64,000 nt of DNA, taken from NCBI RefSeq assembly GCF_016793705.1, contig NZ_JAEULO010000018.1, forward strand, positions 1-64,000. The letters run 5' to 3'. Shown here piece by piece: positions 54,782-64,000 of the stretch. Below the pieces are notes generated by a model. That model searched no databases, was not told the origin of the DNA, and saw only the letters and a program-made list of their open reading frames with translations. The DNA comes from Tabrizicola sp. Lineage in GTDB: Bacteria > Pseudomonadota > Alphaproteobacteria > Rhodobacterales > Rhodobacteraceae. Both the position numbers and the translations under genes were made by a program. Position 1 is the first letter of the stretch; each line of letters begins with the position of its first letter.

Positions 54782-55072
54782 ATGCCGACCGCTCTCTGGA
54801 TCGCCCATGTCCATGTCACCGATGCCGAAGCCTATGGCCGCTACGCCAGGGGCGCGACCGAGGCCATCGCGGCCCATGGCGGCGTCTTCCTCGCCCGCGG
54901 CGGCCGCTATGTGCAGCTGGAAGGCAACGATCGCCCGCGCAACGTGGTGGCGCGCTTCCCGAGCCTGGAAAAGGCGGTGGAATGCTACAACTCCCCCGCC
55001 TATCAGGCTGCGCTTGCCCATGCCAAGGGGGCCAGCGTGCGCGACCTGATGGTGGTGGAGGAAGTGGAGTAG
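54782..55072 (+). CDS. DUF1330 protein
   Basis: A 96-residue alpha/beta-barrel dimer protein: 'IAHVHVTDAEAYGRYARGATEAI', 'GGRYVQLEG' and 'VARFPSLEKAVECYNSPAYQAA' are the typical DUF1330 segments. Function unknown in the family. The ATG lies 1 bp after the alaS stop; the two are one transcript. Confidence 0.85.
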   Translation: MPTALWIAHVHVTDAEAYGRYARGATEAIAAHGGVFLARGGRYVQLEGNDRPRNVVARFPSLEKAVECYNSPAYQAALAHAKGASVRDLMVVEEVE

Positions 55073-55082
55073 CACACCCTGC

Positions 55083-55115
55083 AGTCTAAAATTTTTCGAC
55101 GAAAAATTTTAGACT
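55083..55115. repeat. AT-rich perfect hairpin after the alaS operon
   Basis: A 16-bp perfect inverted repeat, AGTCTAAAATTTTTCG (55083-55098) with its complement at 55100-55115 and a 1-bp centre. It contrasts with the high-GC surroundings. Probably a transcription stop for alaS-DUF1330. Confidence 0.75.
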
Positions 55116-55230
55116 TCATCACTGCCCATCAGAAGAATTGTCCGGAAATCCCGCCTCGCCTCGCGGGGCGGGATCGGCTATGCTGATAGAAAACGAGGCA
55201 GAGCATGATCTTGCAGACGAGGGCACGCTG

Positions 55231-56025
55231 ATGTGCCGCTGGGCCGCCTATACCGGCGCGCCGATCTTCCTGGAGGAGATCGTCAGCCGCCCTGGTCACT
55301 CCCTCATCCACCAAAGCCATTGCGCCACGCAGTGCCATACCGCGATCAACGCCGACGGGTTCGGCATCGCCTGGTATGGCGCGAAGCCGGAACCGGGCCT
55401 TTTCCGTGACGTGCTGCCCGCCTGGTCGGACCCGAACCTGAAAAGCCTGACGGCACAGGTCCAATCGCACCTTTTCCTCGCCCATGTGCGGGCCTCTACC
55501 GGCACCGCGACCAGCCGCAACAACTGCCATCCCTTCACCCATGGCCGGTGGAGCTTCATGCACAACGGCCAGGTCGGTGGCTATGACGCCTTCCGTCGCG
55601 ATGCCGACATGATGATCCCGGAAGCTCTGTATCCGCACCGCAAGGGCGCGACCGACAGTGAGGCGCTGTTCCTGGTGGCGCTGGCCGAGGGGCTGGACGC
55701 CGATCCGCGCGGGGCGCTGGAACGCGCGGCGGCGCGGTTCATCCGGCTCGCACGGGACAAGGGGCAGGGGCCGCACCTGCGGATGACGGCGGCGCTCAGC
55801 GATGGGCAGCGCCTCTACGCCGTGCGCTATGCCACCGACGATGCCGCGCCCTCGCTCTATCACCGCTGGTCGGAGACGAGGCAGGGCCGGGCGGTGGTGT
55901 CGGAGCCGCTGGAAGCGGAAGAGGGCGGCTGGGAAGAGGTGCCGCCCTATAGCTTCTGCACCTTCGACGGCGAAACGGCGATGGTGGAGGACTTCCTGCC
56001 CTGCCGCCTCGCCGCTGCCGCCTGA
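55231..56025 (+). CDS. Class II glutamine amidotransferase (YafJ/EgtC-like)
   Basis: A 264-residue N-terminal-nucleophile amidotransferase. With the start at ATG 55231, Cys is residue 2 ('MCRWAAYTGAP') as the mechanism needs; the longer frame to 55138 would hide it. 'LAHVRASTG', 'NCHPF' and 'MHNGQVGGY' are glutaminase motifs. No acceptor domain is attached; the substrate is unknown, with ergothioneine-like gamma-glutamyl hydrolysis a possibility. GAGGG precedes the start. Confidence 0.87.
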   Translation: MCRWAAYTGAPIFLEEIVSRPGHSLIHQSHCATQCHTAINADGFGIAWYGAKPEPGLFRDVLPAWSDPNLKSLTAQVQSHLFLAHVRASTGTATSRNNCHPFTHGRWSFMHNGQVGGYDAFRRDADMMIPEALYPHRKGATDSEALFLVALAEGLDADPRGALERAAARFIRLARDKGQGPHLRMTAALSDGQRLYAVRYATDDAAPSLYHRWSETRQGRAVVSEPLEAEEGGWEEVPPYSFCTFDGETAMVEDFLPCRLAAAA

Positions 56026-56033
56026 GCGGGCCC

Positions 56034-56081
56034 AAATTCCTTAAGTAAGGAATTTGCCAAGAATTTTACTTAAAATTCTTG
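56034..56081. repeat. Two tandem AT-rich hairpins between convergent genes
   Basis: AAATTCCTTA (56034-56043) with TAAGGAATTT (56046-56055), then CAAGAATTTTA (56058-56068) with TAAAATTCTTG (56071-56081). Both are perfect with 2-nt centres, between the glutamine amidotransferase gene and typA. Likely bidirectional terminators. Confidence 0.75.
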
Positions 56082-56097
56082 CACTTGGTCTGACAGC

Positions 56098-57915
<1,818 letters not shown>

Positions 57916-57986
57916 GGGGGTCCGGGTCCTGAGAAGGTTGGCGGGGCCTTACAGGGTTTTCTTTCACGCCGCCAGAGGGGGTGCGG

Positions 57987-58061
57987 TGTCCACAGTGGAC
58001 AAGACTCGCAAGCCGATTGATATCAAGGGCTTGGGCGCGGGCGTTCAGGAAATCTTAACAC
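57987..58061 (-). repeat. 75-bp intergenic repeat, copy 3 (inverted)
   Basis: On the minus strand it begins GTGTTAAGATTTCCTGAACG and ends with the palindrome TGTCCACTGTGGACA (57987-58001). It lies between typA (72 bp upstream of its start) and the YitT gene end (14 bp). Length matches copies 1 and 2 exactly. Confidence 0.8.
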
Positions 58062-58074
58062 CTGCCCAGGCCGG

Positions 58075-58698
58075 TCAGGCGGCGATATAGCGGTCGCGGC
58101 GGTGGTTGACCGCGAGGAACAGCGAAAACACCGCCGCGCCAAGGAAGCTGTAGGCAAGCGTATCCAGCGGCAGCACCAGCGCGGCGAGGGCGAAGATCAC
58201 CACGTCGGACAAGAGCTGCGCATGTCCCGCCGGAAAGCCGGTGCGGTCCTGCAATTCGATCCACAGCACCGAGAGACCGCCGAAACTGCCGCCATGCCGG
58301 ATCGCCGCCAGCCCCGCGATGCCGAAGAGAAGGCCGAAGAGCACGGCTGCCACCGTCGGCTCGATCCGGCCCAGTTCGATCCAGCCCGGCAGGACGGCCA
58401 CCAGGCCCGACAGGGCGGCAGTCGTCGCCAGCGTCTTCAGTGCGAAGCGTGCGCCCATCCGGCGCCAGGCGAGGCCGAGGAAGGGCAGGGTCACCGCGAA
58501 GTAGACCGCCGGGAAGGGCAAGCCGGTGACATGGGCGATCAGCACGGCAAGGCCGGTGGTCTGGCCGGTCACGAAGCCCATATGCGTCAGGATATGCATC
58601 CCGAGCGCGGCCATGACTACGCCGAAACCGATGCCTTGCGCATCATCCACCGCGCTGTGGCGCGGGTGGTCGGTGATCTGGTCAGGACGGTCGGGCAT
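58075..58698 (-). CDS. YitT-family membrane protein
   Basis: A 207-residue protein with about six membrane helices, including '[31 protein letters not shown]' which is the YitT-type start. The role is unknown in the family. It has its own promoter with a dyad over the -35 box; see the promoter entry. Confidence 0.8.
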   Translation of the reverse strand: MPDRPDQITDHPRHSAVDDAQGIGFGVVMAALGMHILTHMGFVTGQTTGLAVLIAHVTGLPFPAVYFAVTLPFLGLAWRRMGARFALKTLATTAALSGLVAVLPGWIELGRIEPTVAAVLFGLLFGIAGLAAIRHGGSFGGLSVLWIELQDRTGFPAGHAQLLSDVVIFALAALVLPLDTLAYSFLGAAVFSLFLAVNHRRDRYIAA

Positions 58699-58722
58699 GG
58701 GGGATTTCTCGAGGGCAGCTAG

Positions 58723-58761
58723 ATCATAATCTCTGCCGCATTTAAAGTCAATAAGATTGAC
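58723..58761 (-). promoter_or_regulatory. Promoter and dyad operator of the YitT-family gene
   Basis: Minus-strand TTGACT (58751-58746), 17 bp, TATGAT (58728-58723), close to the housekeeping consensus and about 25 bp from the start codon at 58698. Overlapping the -35 is the dyad GTCAAT-AAG-ATTGAC (58747-58761), a candidate repressor site. Confidence 0.65.
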
Positions 58762-58832
58762 CTATTTTTGTCGGGGCGAATGAGAAGGGCCGGAGGTCTC
58801 CCCCCGGCCCCGCGCGATGGATCGCGATGGAT

Positions 58833-58850
58833 GGTGGGTTGGAACCCACC
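58833..58850 (-). terminator. Hairpin after icd
   Basis: GGTGGGTT (58833-58840) pairs with AACCCACC (58843-58850), 7 bp past the icd stop. No long T-run on the minus strand. Confidence 0.55.
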
Positions 58851-58856
58851 CTACAC

Positions 58857-60071
58857 TTACCCCTTCAGGGCCTTGTCCAGGTATTCGTCGACCTTCTCCA
58901 GATAGCCCATCGTGGTCAGCCACTTCTGGTCCGGCCCGACCAGAAGCGCGAGGTCCTTGGTCATGTAGCCGTCTTCCACCGCGTCGACCGTCACCTTCTC
59001 CAGCGTGGTGGCGAAGCGCATCAGCTGGTCATTGTTGTCCAGCTTGGCGCGGTGCTTCAGCCCCCCGGTCCAGGCGTAGATCGAGGCGATGGAGTTGGTC
59101 GAGGTCTGCTTGCCCTTCTGGTGCTCGCGGTAGTGGCGGGTCACGGTGCCGTGGGCGGCCTCGGCTTCCACGATCTTGCCGTCGGGCGTCATCAGCACGC
59201 TGGTCATCAGGCCGAGCGAGCCGAAGCCCTGCGCCACGATGTCGGACTGCACGTCGCCGTCGTAGTTCTTGCAGGCCCAGACATAACCGCCCGACCATTT
59301 CAGCGCCGAGGCCACCATGTCGTCGATCAGCCGGTGCTCGTAGGTCAGGCCGCGCTTCTTGAATTCCTCGGCGAATTCCGCGTCGAAGACCTGCTGGAAG
59401 ATATCCTTGAAGCGCCCGTCATAGGCTTTCAGGATGGTGTTCTTGGTCGAGAGATAGACCGGAACGTTCCGTACCAAGCCATAGTTGAGCGAGGCGCGGG
59501 CGAAGTCGGTGATGCTGTCGTCGAGGTTGTACATCCCCATGTAGACGCCCGCCGACGGCGCGGAGTAGACGTCGCGCTCGATCACCGTGCCGTCGTCGCC
59601 GACGTATTTCATCGTGAGCTTGCCCTTGCCGGGGAAGCGGAAGTCGGTCGCGCGGTACTGGTCGCCGAAGGCGTGGCGGCCGACGACGATGGGCTGGGTC
59701 CAGTGCGGCACCAGGCGGGGGACGTTCTTGCAGATGATCGGCTCACGGAAGATCACGCCGCCCAGGATGTTGCGGATCGTGCCGTTCGGCGATTTCCACA
59801 TCTGCTTCAGGCCGAATTCCTCGACCCGCTGCTCGTCCGGGGTGATCGTCGCGCATTTGACGCCGACGCCATATTTCTGGATCGCATGGGCCGCGTCGAC
59901 GGTGATCTGGTCATCAGTGCGGTCGCGCTCCTCGATCCCGAGGTCATAGTAGTGCAGGTCGATGTCGAGGTAGGGCAGGATCAGCTTTTTCTTGATGAAG
60001 TCCCAGATGATCCGGGTCATCTCGTCACCGTCGAGTTCGACGACGGGGTTGGCTACCTTGATCTTCGACAT
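58857..60071 (-). CDS. icd: NADP-dependent isocitrate dehydrogenase
   Basis: TCA-cycle enzyme converting isocitrate to 2-oxoglutarate. The 404-residue protein is the eukaryote-like homodimeric type: '[19 protein letters not shown]' at the N-terminus, '[20 protein letters not shown]' in the middle and '[20 protein letters not shown]' for cofactor and substrate. AGGAGGCTTGCG precedes the ATG. A weak dyad, CGGTAT (60134-60139) with ATACCG (60148-60153), lies upstream. Confidence 0.95.
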   Translation of the reverse strand: MSKIKVANPVVELDGDEMTRIIWDFIKKKLILPYLDIDLHYYDLGIEERDRTDDQITVDAAHAIQKYGVGVKCATITPDEQRVEEFGLKQMWKSPNGTIRNILGGVIFREPIICKNVPRLVPHWTQPIVVGRHAFGDQYRATDFRFPGKGKLTMKYVGDDGTVIERDVYSAPSAGVYMGMYNLDDSITDFARASLNYGLVRNVPVYLSTKNTILKAYDGRFKDIFQQVFDAEFAEEFKKRGLTYEHRLIDDMVASALKWSGGYVWACKNYDGDVQSDIVAQGFGSLGLMTSVLMTPDGKIVEAEAAHGTVTRHYREHQKGKQTSTNSIASIYAWTGGLKHRAKLDNNDQLMRFATTLEKVTVDAVEDGYMTKDLALLVGPDQKWLTTMGYLEKVDEYLDKALKG

Positions 60072-60170
60072 CGCAAGCCTCCTGAGGGATTCGTTGCCGG
60101 GTGCATAGCGGAAAAGGGCGGGCTTGGGAAGGGCGGTATGCGATTGTATACCGTTAGCTTTTTGTCCGCC

Positions 60171-60587
60171 CTATAGCTGGCCAGTTTTCCAGGTGCCCTT
60201 CCTGCGTCGCAACCATATAGCAAAGGCAACAGCAACAGCGGTGACTAGTGCCGGAACAGACACATGTGGCCAAAGCCATAGAGCGAGCCTGTCCGGGTCG
60301 ATATACAGGTAGATCGCGATAAAGCTGGCCGTTAGGACGTTCGCGAAATGTGTTGGCGAACCATCTCGCCGTGCAAGCATACCGACCGAACTGATCGCCA
60401 CGAATGCGATCAGTATACCAGAAAAGAAAGAAACGACTTGGAAGGCCGGGTTGGCGAACCCGTCACGCAACAGCAGTCTGGAGAGGCGCAGAACGCACAA
60501 CCAAAGTAGACTGGGGAGCAATAGCACAACGCTCCAACGAACAAGCCATACGACGGCCTGCCTTACCCTAGAAGTGGAAGTAGGCAA
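60171..60587 (-). CDS. Small membrane protein, low-GC, TTG start
   Basis: A 138-residue protein with about four hydrophobic helices ('VVLLLPSLLWLCVLRL', 'VVSFFSGILIAFVAISSV', 'VLTASFIAIYLYI', 'LVTAVAVAFAIWL'). No family recognised. The TTG start at 60587 has GGGAG 7 nt upstream and overlaps the 3' end of the HD-domain gene. Its GC content is lower than its neighbours, suggesting recent acquisition or relaxed selection. Confidence 0.6.
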   Translation of the reverse strand: MPTSTSRVRQAVVWLVRWSVVLLLPSLLWLCVLRLSRLLLRDGFANPAFQVVSFFSGILIAFVAISSVGMLARRDGSPTHFANVLTASFIAIYLYIDPDRLALWLWPHVSVPALVTAVAVAFAIWLRRRKGTWKTGQL

Positions 60588-61155
60588 TGCATTTCTCCCG
60601 CACCCAGTCCCACAATGACGGAGCGCCGTTGGCGATCTTGGACCCCACGCGGCTTTCCAGCTGGTCGAAGCTCACGTTGTAGGTGGCCCAGGTCCCGCCG
60701 CCGGACATCAGGTTGGCCATCACCGGCTGCACCCGGTCGAGGCTCTTGGCGAAGCGGGCGTCGGGGGACTCAGCCGCCTCGAACTCCTCCCAGAGCGCGC
60801 GAAGGTCGGCGGCCAAGTCATTGGGTAGGAGGCCGAAAATCCGGTCGGCGGCCTTGGCTTCGGCGGCCTGTGTCTCCACGCTCGCATGCGCGGTGCCGTT
60901 CTGCGAATGGATCGGCACGTCGCCGACGTCGATCTCCACCAGATCGTGGATCAGCAGCATCCGGATCACCCGGTTGATGTCGACCCCGGGCCCGGCCTGA
61001 TCGGCCAGGACCAGCGCGTAAAGCGCCAGATGCCAGGAATGTTCGCCGGAATTCTCGGGCCGCGAGCCGTCGACCAGCGTCGTCGCGCGCAGGACATGCT
61101 TCAGCCGGTCGGCCTCGTTCAGAAAGGCGAACTGCCGCTCCAGCCGGTCCGTCAC
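60568..61155 (-). CDS. HD-domain hydrolase (YfbR/HDDC2-like)
   Basis: A 195-residue metal-dependent phosphohydrolase. The HD motif set is 'ENSGEHSWHLALYALVLA', 'LLIHDLVEIDVGDVPIHS' and 'FAKSLDRVQPVM'. Relatives are 5'-deoxynucleotidases. GTG 61155 is chosen because the protein aligns from 'DRLERQFAFL'; upstream frame belongs to the neighbour. Confidence 0.82.
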   Translation of the reverse strand: MTDRLERQFAFLNEADRLKHVLRATTLVDGSRPENSGEHSWHLALYALVLADQAGPGVDINRVIRMLLIHDLVEIDVGDVPIHSQNGTAHASVETQAAEAKAADRIFGLLPNDLAADLRALWEEFEAAESPDARFAKSLDRVQPVMANLMSGGGTWATYNVSFDQLESRVGSKIANGAPSLWDWVREKCIAYFHF

Positions 61156-61159
61156 CGCG

Positions 61160-61435
61160 TCAATGGCCCGAGCTGATGTCGATGACCGGCTCCTCGGCAA
61201 CCTCTTCCTCGACGACATCGCCACGCTTGGCGGCCAGCGCCCGCTCCAGGAAGGCGCGGCCCCGGCGTTCGGCGAGGCGGACGCGGATCGAGGTGATATA
61301 GGCCTCCTGGAAGGTGGGCGAGGCCGCCATCAGCACCTGCGCCACCTTCTCGTAGAAGCGGTCGTCGCCAAGTTCGGCCTCGGCGGCGAGCACGTCATCG
61401 GCCAGCTTGTCGGCCATGTCCTGTAGCACCGACAT
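61160..61435 (-). CDS. Hypothetical protein (91 aa)
   Basis: A soluble helical acidic protein: 'QDMADKLADDVLAAEAELGD', 'PTFQEAYITSIRVRLAERRGRAFLE' and an acidic tail. No family recognised. It starts at ATG 61435, overlapping the hydrolase stop by one base (TGATG), and sits 4 bp before the HD-domain gene, so the three form an operon. Confidence 0.7.
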   Translation of the reverse strand: MSVLQDMADKLADDVLAAEAELGDDRFYEKVAQVLMAASPTFQEAYITSIRVRLAERRGRAFLERALAAKRGDVVEEEVAEEPVIDISSGH

Positions 61436-62094
61436 CAGCGCGTGGCCTCGGTCATCCGACGGCGGACATAGTCCGAAACCGTCTGGATCATCGGCGTCAT
61501 ATGCGCTTCTTCGTCCTTGAAGAAATGGTCGGCGCCCTCGATCTCGGTATGGGTGATGGTGATCCCCTTCTGCTCGTGCAGCTTGGAGACCAGCGTCTTG
61601 GTGTCCTTGGGCGGCGCCACCTTGTCGGCGGTGCCGTTGATGATCAGCCCGGACGAGGGGCAGGGGGCGAGGAAGGAGAAGTCGTAAAGGTTCGCGGGGG
61701 GCGCGACCGAGACGAAGCCGGTGATCTCGGGCCGCCGCATCAGAAGCTGCATCCCGATCCAGGCGCCGAAGCTGAAGCCCGCGACCCAGCATTGCTTGGA
61801 ATTCTGGTTCATCGCCTGGAGGTAGTCCAGCGCGGAGGCCGCATCGCTGAGTTCCCCGATCCCCTGGTCGTATTCGCCCTGCGACCTTCCGACGCCGCGG
61901 AAGTTGAAGCGCAGCACGGTAAAGCCAAGGTTGTAGAAGGCGTAATGCAGGTTGTAGACGACCTTGTTGTTCATCGTGCCGCCATAGGCGGGATGCGGAT
62001 GCAGCACGATGGCGATGGGGGCGTCGCGGTCCTTTTGCGGGTGATAGCGGCCTTCCAGGCGTCCATCGGGGCCGGCGAAGATTACCTCGGGCAT
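61435..62094 (-). CDS. Alpha/beta hydrolase
   Basis: A 219-residue single-domain hydrolase: 'VLHPHPAYGGTMNNKVV' oxyanion region, nucleophile Ser in 'GFSFGAW', Asp in 'NGTADKVAPP' and His in 'GADHFFKD'. It resembles the alpha/beta hydrolases of COG2945 type. Substrate unknown. It is divergent from iscR, whose promoter lies 30 bp away. Confidence 0.83.
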   Translation of the reverse strand: MPEVIFAGPDGRLEGRYHPQKDRDAPIAIVLHPHPAYGGTMNNKVVYNLHYAFYNLGFTVLRFNFRGVGRSQGEYDQGIGELSDAASALDYLQAMNQNSKQCWVAGFSFGAWIGMQLLMRRPEITGFVSVAPPANLYDFSFLAPCPSSGLIINGTADKVAPPKDTKTLVSKLHEQKGITITHTEIEGADHFFKDEEAHMTPMIQTVSDYVRRRMTEATR

Positions 62095-62122
62095 TGCTCA
62101 CTTCTCATGCGGGAGCGATTTC

Positions 62123-62158
62123 TTGACGCTTTCGCTCGGCTAAACTAGAACCGTTCTA
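62123..62158 (+). promoter_or_regulatory. iscR promoter with overlapping palindrome
   Basis: TTGACG (62123-62128), 17 bp, then TAGAAC (62146-62151) is promoter-like. The -10 box is inside the palindrome TAGAAC-C-GTTCTA (62146-62158), a likely operator, plausibly for IscR itself. Confidence 0.6.
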
Positions 62159-62273
62159 AAGTGGGCCAGGTCTGTTCCCGGCCGACTTTTTTCGGGGCCT
62201 GTTTGAGGTAATCTGCGCCGCGCGCGGCGTCAATGCGGTTGCGATTCCCCGATGCCGGGGGCAGGAGGGTGGA

Positions 62274-62750
62274 ATGAAGCTGTCGACCAAAGGTCGCTAT
62301 GCGATGGTGGCGCTGGCGGATCTCGCGCTGGCCGAGGCGAAATCGGACGGTGACGAGCTTGTCTCGCTGGCCGCGATCTCGAAACGGCAGGACATCAGCC
62401 TGCCCTATCTGGAGCAGCTTTTCGTCAAGCTGCGCCGCGCCGGCCTGGTCGAGGCGGTGCGCGGGCCGGGCGGGGGCTACAAGCTGGCCCGCAGCCCGAA
62501 CGAGATCCGTATTTCCGAAGTGATGGAGGCGGTCGAGGAAACCGTCGACGCGATGCACACCGGGGCCGGGGCTTCTGGTGGCCTCTCGGGGTCGCGCGCG
62601 CAGTCGCTGACCAATCGACTGTGGGAAAGCCTGTCGGCCAACGTTTATGTCTTCCTGCATCAGGTGCGGCTTTCGGACGTGGTGAAGAACGACCTGACGC
62701 CATGCCCGGCGGTGCCCTCGCTCTTCCGGGTGGTCGATGAGCATGACTAG
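62274..62750 (+). CDS. iscR: Rrf2-family regulator IscR, single-cysteine type
   Basis: A 158-residue Fe-S-sensing repressor of cluster-assembly and iron genes. The winged helix 'LAAISKRQDISLPYLEQLFVKL' and wing 'VRGPGGGYKLAR' are clear. Unlike enterobacterial IscR, it has only one Cys, in 'TPCPAVPS', instead of three. Rhodobacterales IscR proteins are known to lack the three-Cys set. The stop is overlapped by the cysteine desulfurase start. Confidence 0.9.
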   Translation: MKLSTKGRYAMVALADLALAEAKSDGDELVSLAAISKRQDISLPYLEQLFVKLRRAGLVEAVRGPGGGYKLARSPNEIRISEVMEAVEETVDAMHTGAGASGGLSGSRAQSLTNRLWESLSANVYVFLHQVRLSDVVKNDLTPCPAVPSLFRVVDEHD

Positions 62751-63786
62751 GCTCTACCTCGACTGGAACGCGACCGCCCCGCTGCGCCCCGAGGCGAAGG
62801 CGGCGATGGCCGCGGCGATGGAGGTGGTGGGCAACCCCTCGTCCGTCCATGCCGAGGGGCGGGCGGCGAAGGCATTGCTGGAGCGGTCGCGCGCAAAGGT
62901 CGCGGCGGCGCTGGGGGCCGAGGGGGCGGATATCGTCTTCACCTCCGGCGCAACCGAGGCGGCCGCTTTGGCCTGCGCGGGGCGGGGACTGGTCTGCGCG
63001 GGCCTGGAGCATGATGCGGTGGCGGCGTGGTGCGACGTCAGCCTGCCGGTGGACGGGCAGGGCAGGGTGGCGGTCGCGGAGCCCGCGCAGACCGCGCTTC
63101 AGCTGGCAAACAGCGAGACCGGGATATTGCAGGACCTGCAACCGGGACTTGCCGTCAGCGACCTGACGCAAGCCTTCGGCAAGGTGCCTTTCGCCTTCAA
63201 CTGGCTTGGTTGCGAGATGGGCCTCATCTCCGCCCACAAGCTCGGCGGGCCGAAGGGAATCGGCGCGTTGGTGGTGCGGCAGGGGGTCGAGGTGCCGCCG
63301 CAGCTCAAGGGCGGCGGGCAGGAGATGGGCCGCCGGGCGGGGACCGAGAACCTGATCGGCATCGCCGGTTTTGCCGCCGCCACCGAGGCCGCCGCGCGGG
63401 ATCTGGCGGCCGGGGTCTGGGACGAGGTCGCCGAACTTAGAAATATTCTAGAATCGCAGTTGTCGGCTGCGGCAATCGGGACTATTTCAGTCGGGAATGG
63501 TTCGCCTAGATTGCCGAACACGCTCTGCCTGATCGCACCCGGCTGGCGGGGCGAGACCCAGGTGATGGCGATGGACCTTGCGGGGTTTGCGGTGTCCGCG
63601 GGCTCGGCCTGTTCCTCCGGCAAGGTGCGGGCCAGCCGCGTGCTGACGGCCATGGGGTTCAGCGAATCCCTTGCCGCGCAGGCGATCCGGGTCTCCATCG
63701 GCCCGGGGGTGAGACAAGACGACGTGCTGCGGTTCGGCGATGCCTGGACTGCCGCCTATGCCAAGGCCCGGGCACGGGCTGCCTGA
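62737..63786 (+). CDS. Cysteine desulfurase of the Fe-S assembly locus
   Basis: PLP enzyme releasing sulfur from cysteine for Fe-S clusters. The 349-residue protein is of the NifS/IscS type: 'YLDWNATAPLRPEA', PLP Lys in 'SAHKLGGPKG', and catalytic Cys in the loop 'SAGSACSSGK'. ATG 62737 overlaps iscR by 14 bp; ATG 62743 is the alternative. It sits between iscR and sufB. Confidence 0.9.
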   Translation: MSMTRLYLDWNATAPLRPEAKAAMAAAMEVVGNPSSVHAEGRAAKALLERSRAKVAAALGAEGADIVFTSGATEAAALACAGRGLVCAGLEHDAVAAWCDVSLPVDGQGRVAVAEPAQTALQLANSETGILQDLQPGLAVSDLTQAFGKVPFAFNWLGCEMGLISAHKLGGPKGIGALVVRQGVEVPPQLKGGGQEMGRRAGTENLIGIAGFAAATEAAARDLAAGVWDEVAELRNILESQLSAAAIGTISVGNGSPRLPNTLCLIAPGWRGETQVMAMDLAGFAVSAGSACSSGKVRASRVLTAMGFSESLAAQAIRVSIGPGVRQDDVLRFGDAWTAAYAKARARAA

Positions 63787-63799
63787 AAGGAAGACGCTG

Positions 63800-64000
63800 A
63801 TGACCGCGATTCTCGAAACCACCCCGGATCTGCGCGAGGGCGTCGATCGCGAGACGATCGAGACCGTGCAGGCCATGGCCGGCAAGTACAAATACGGCTG
63901 GGAAACCGAGATCGAGACGGAATATGCCCCGAAGGGCCTTTCCGAAGACATCGTCCGCCTGATCAGCCAGAAGAACGGCGAGCCGGAGTGGCTGCTGAAC
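63800..64000 (+). CDS. sufB: Fe-S cluster assembly protein SufB (3' truncated by window edge)
   Basis: Scaffold subunit of SufBCD. Only 67 N-terminal residues are in the window: 'DRETIETVQAMAGKYKYGWETEIETEYAPKG' region and 'EDIVRLISQKNGEPEWL' match SufB. GAAAGGAAG precedes the ATG, 13 bp after the desulfurase stop, so the suf operon continues past the edge. Confidence 0.93.
   Translation, partial: MTAILETTPDLREGVDRETIETVQAMAGKYKYGWETEIETEYAPKGLSEDIVRLISQKNGEPEWLLN

Overview
The window looks like a chromosomal segment of a purple-bacterium-type alphaproteobacterium of the Rhodobacteraceae/Paracoccaceae (Rhodobacter, Gemmobacter or Tabrizicola-like). The signs are high GC with GC-ending codons, the gene order dusB(nifR3)-ntrB-ntrC-ntrY-ntrX followed by trkA-trkH-hfq-hflX, an NtrC without the sigma-54 contact loop, an IscR with one cysteine, an alphaproteobacterial SOS box (GAAC-N7-GAAC) before recA, and fused ispDF. 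No rRNA, tRNA, CRISPR array, prophage or insertion sequence was recognised; nearly all of it is ordinary core genome, tightly packed.

Layout. 1-849: end of rplM and complete rpsI. 992-6010: DUF1127 mini-protein divergent from a MocR-type regulator sharing a dyad operator, an unknown small gene, and a PotB-PotC-PotA-type ABC transporter lacking a local binding protein. 6177-9559 (minus): TetR regulator, PPK2 polyphosphate kinase, metA, P-loop ATPase. 9663-14418: FadL-like outer-membrane protein, DMT exporter, small membrane protein, zinc alcohol dehydrogenase, nitroreductase, cupin. 14422-21899: guaA, MttB-family methyltransferase, a divergent DUF6477/DUF6456-like pair, LysE exporter, aquaporin, lipA. 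21956-25312 (minus): beta-barrel protein, cytochrome c', diheme cytochrome c, a 58-residue membrane peptide and hpt. 25434-29092: COQ10-like protein, secreted esterase, cinA-C, pgpA, ispDF.

29270-43662 is the nitrogen/potassium/RNA block: dusB, the NtrBC and NtrYX two-component pairs, an oppositely oriented RTX-Hint protein, trkA, trkH, hfq and hflX. 43815-50169 holds a GNAT acetyltransferase, penicillin acylase, a beta-hydroxyacid dehydrogenase, an orphan peptidoglycan-amidase-like protein, a SYLF lipoprotein and a sulfotransferase-like protein. 50372-60071: recA, MOSC-like protein, alaS, DUF1330 protein, class II glutamine amidotransferase, typA, YitT-like protein, icd. 60171-64000: small membrane protein, HD hydrolase, unknown protein, alpha/beta hydrolase, then the start of the Fe-S assembly locus (iscR, cysteine desulfurase, sufB).

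The most notable non-coding signal is a family of three 75-bp intergenic repeats (6095-6169, 48826-48900, 57987-58061). They align without gaps and pair a near-perfect CtrA-like motif with a TGTCCAC-N-GTGGACA palindrome. Other points worth a second look are the missing canonical start of hflX, the MocR, IscR and YitT operators, a MetA with the acetyl-CoA-type residue, and unusual AT-rich hairpins around the glutamine amidotransferase gene.
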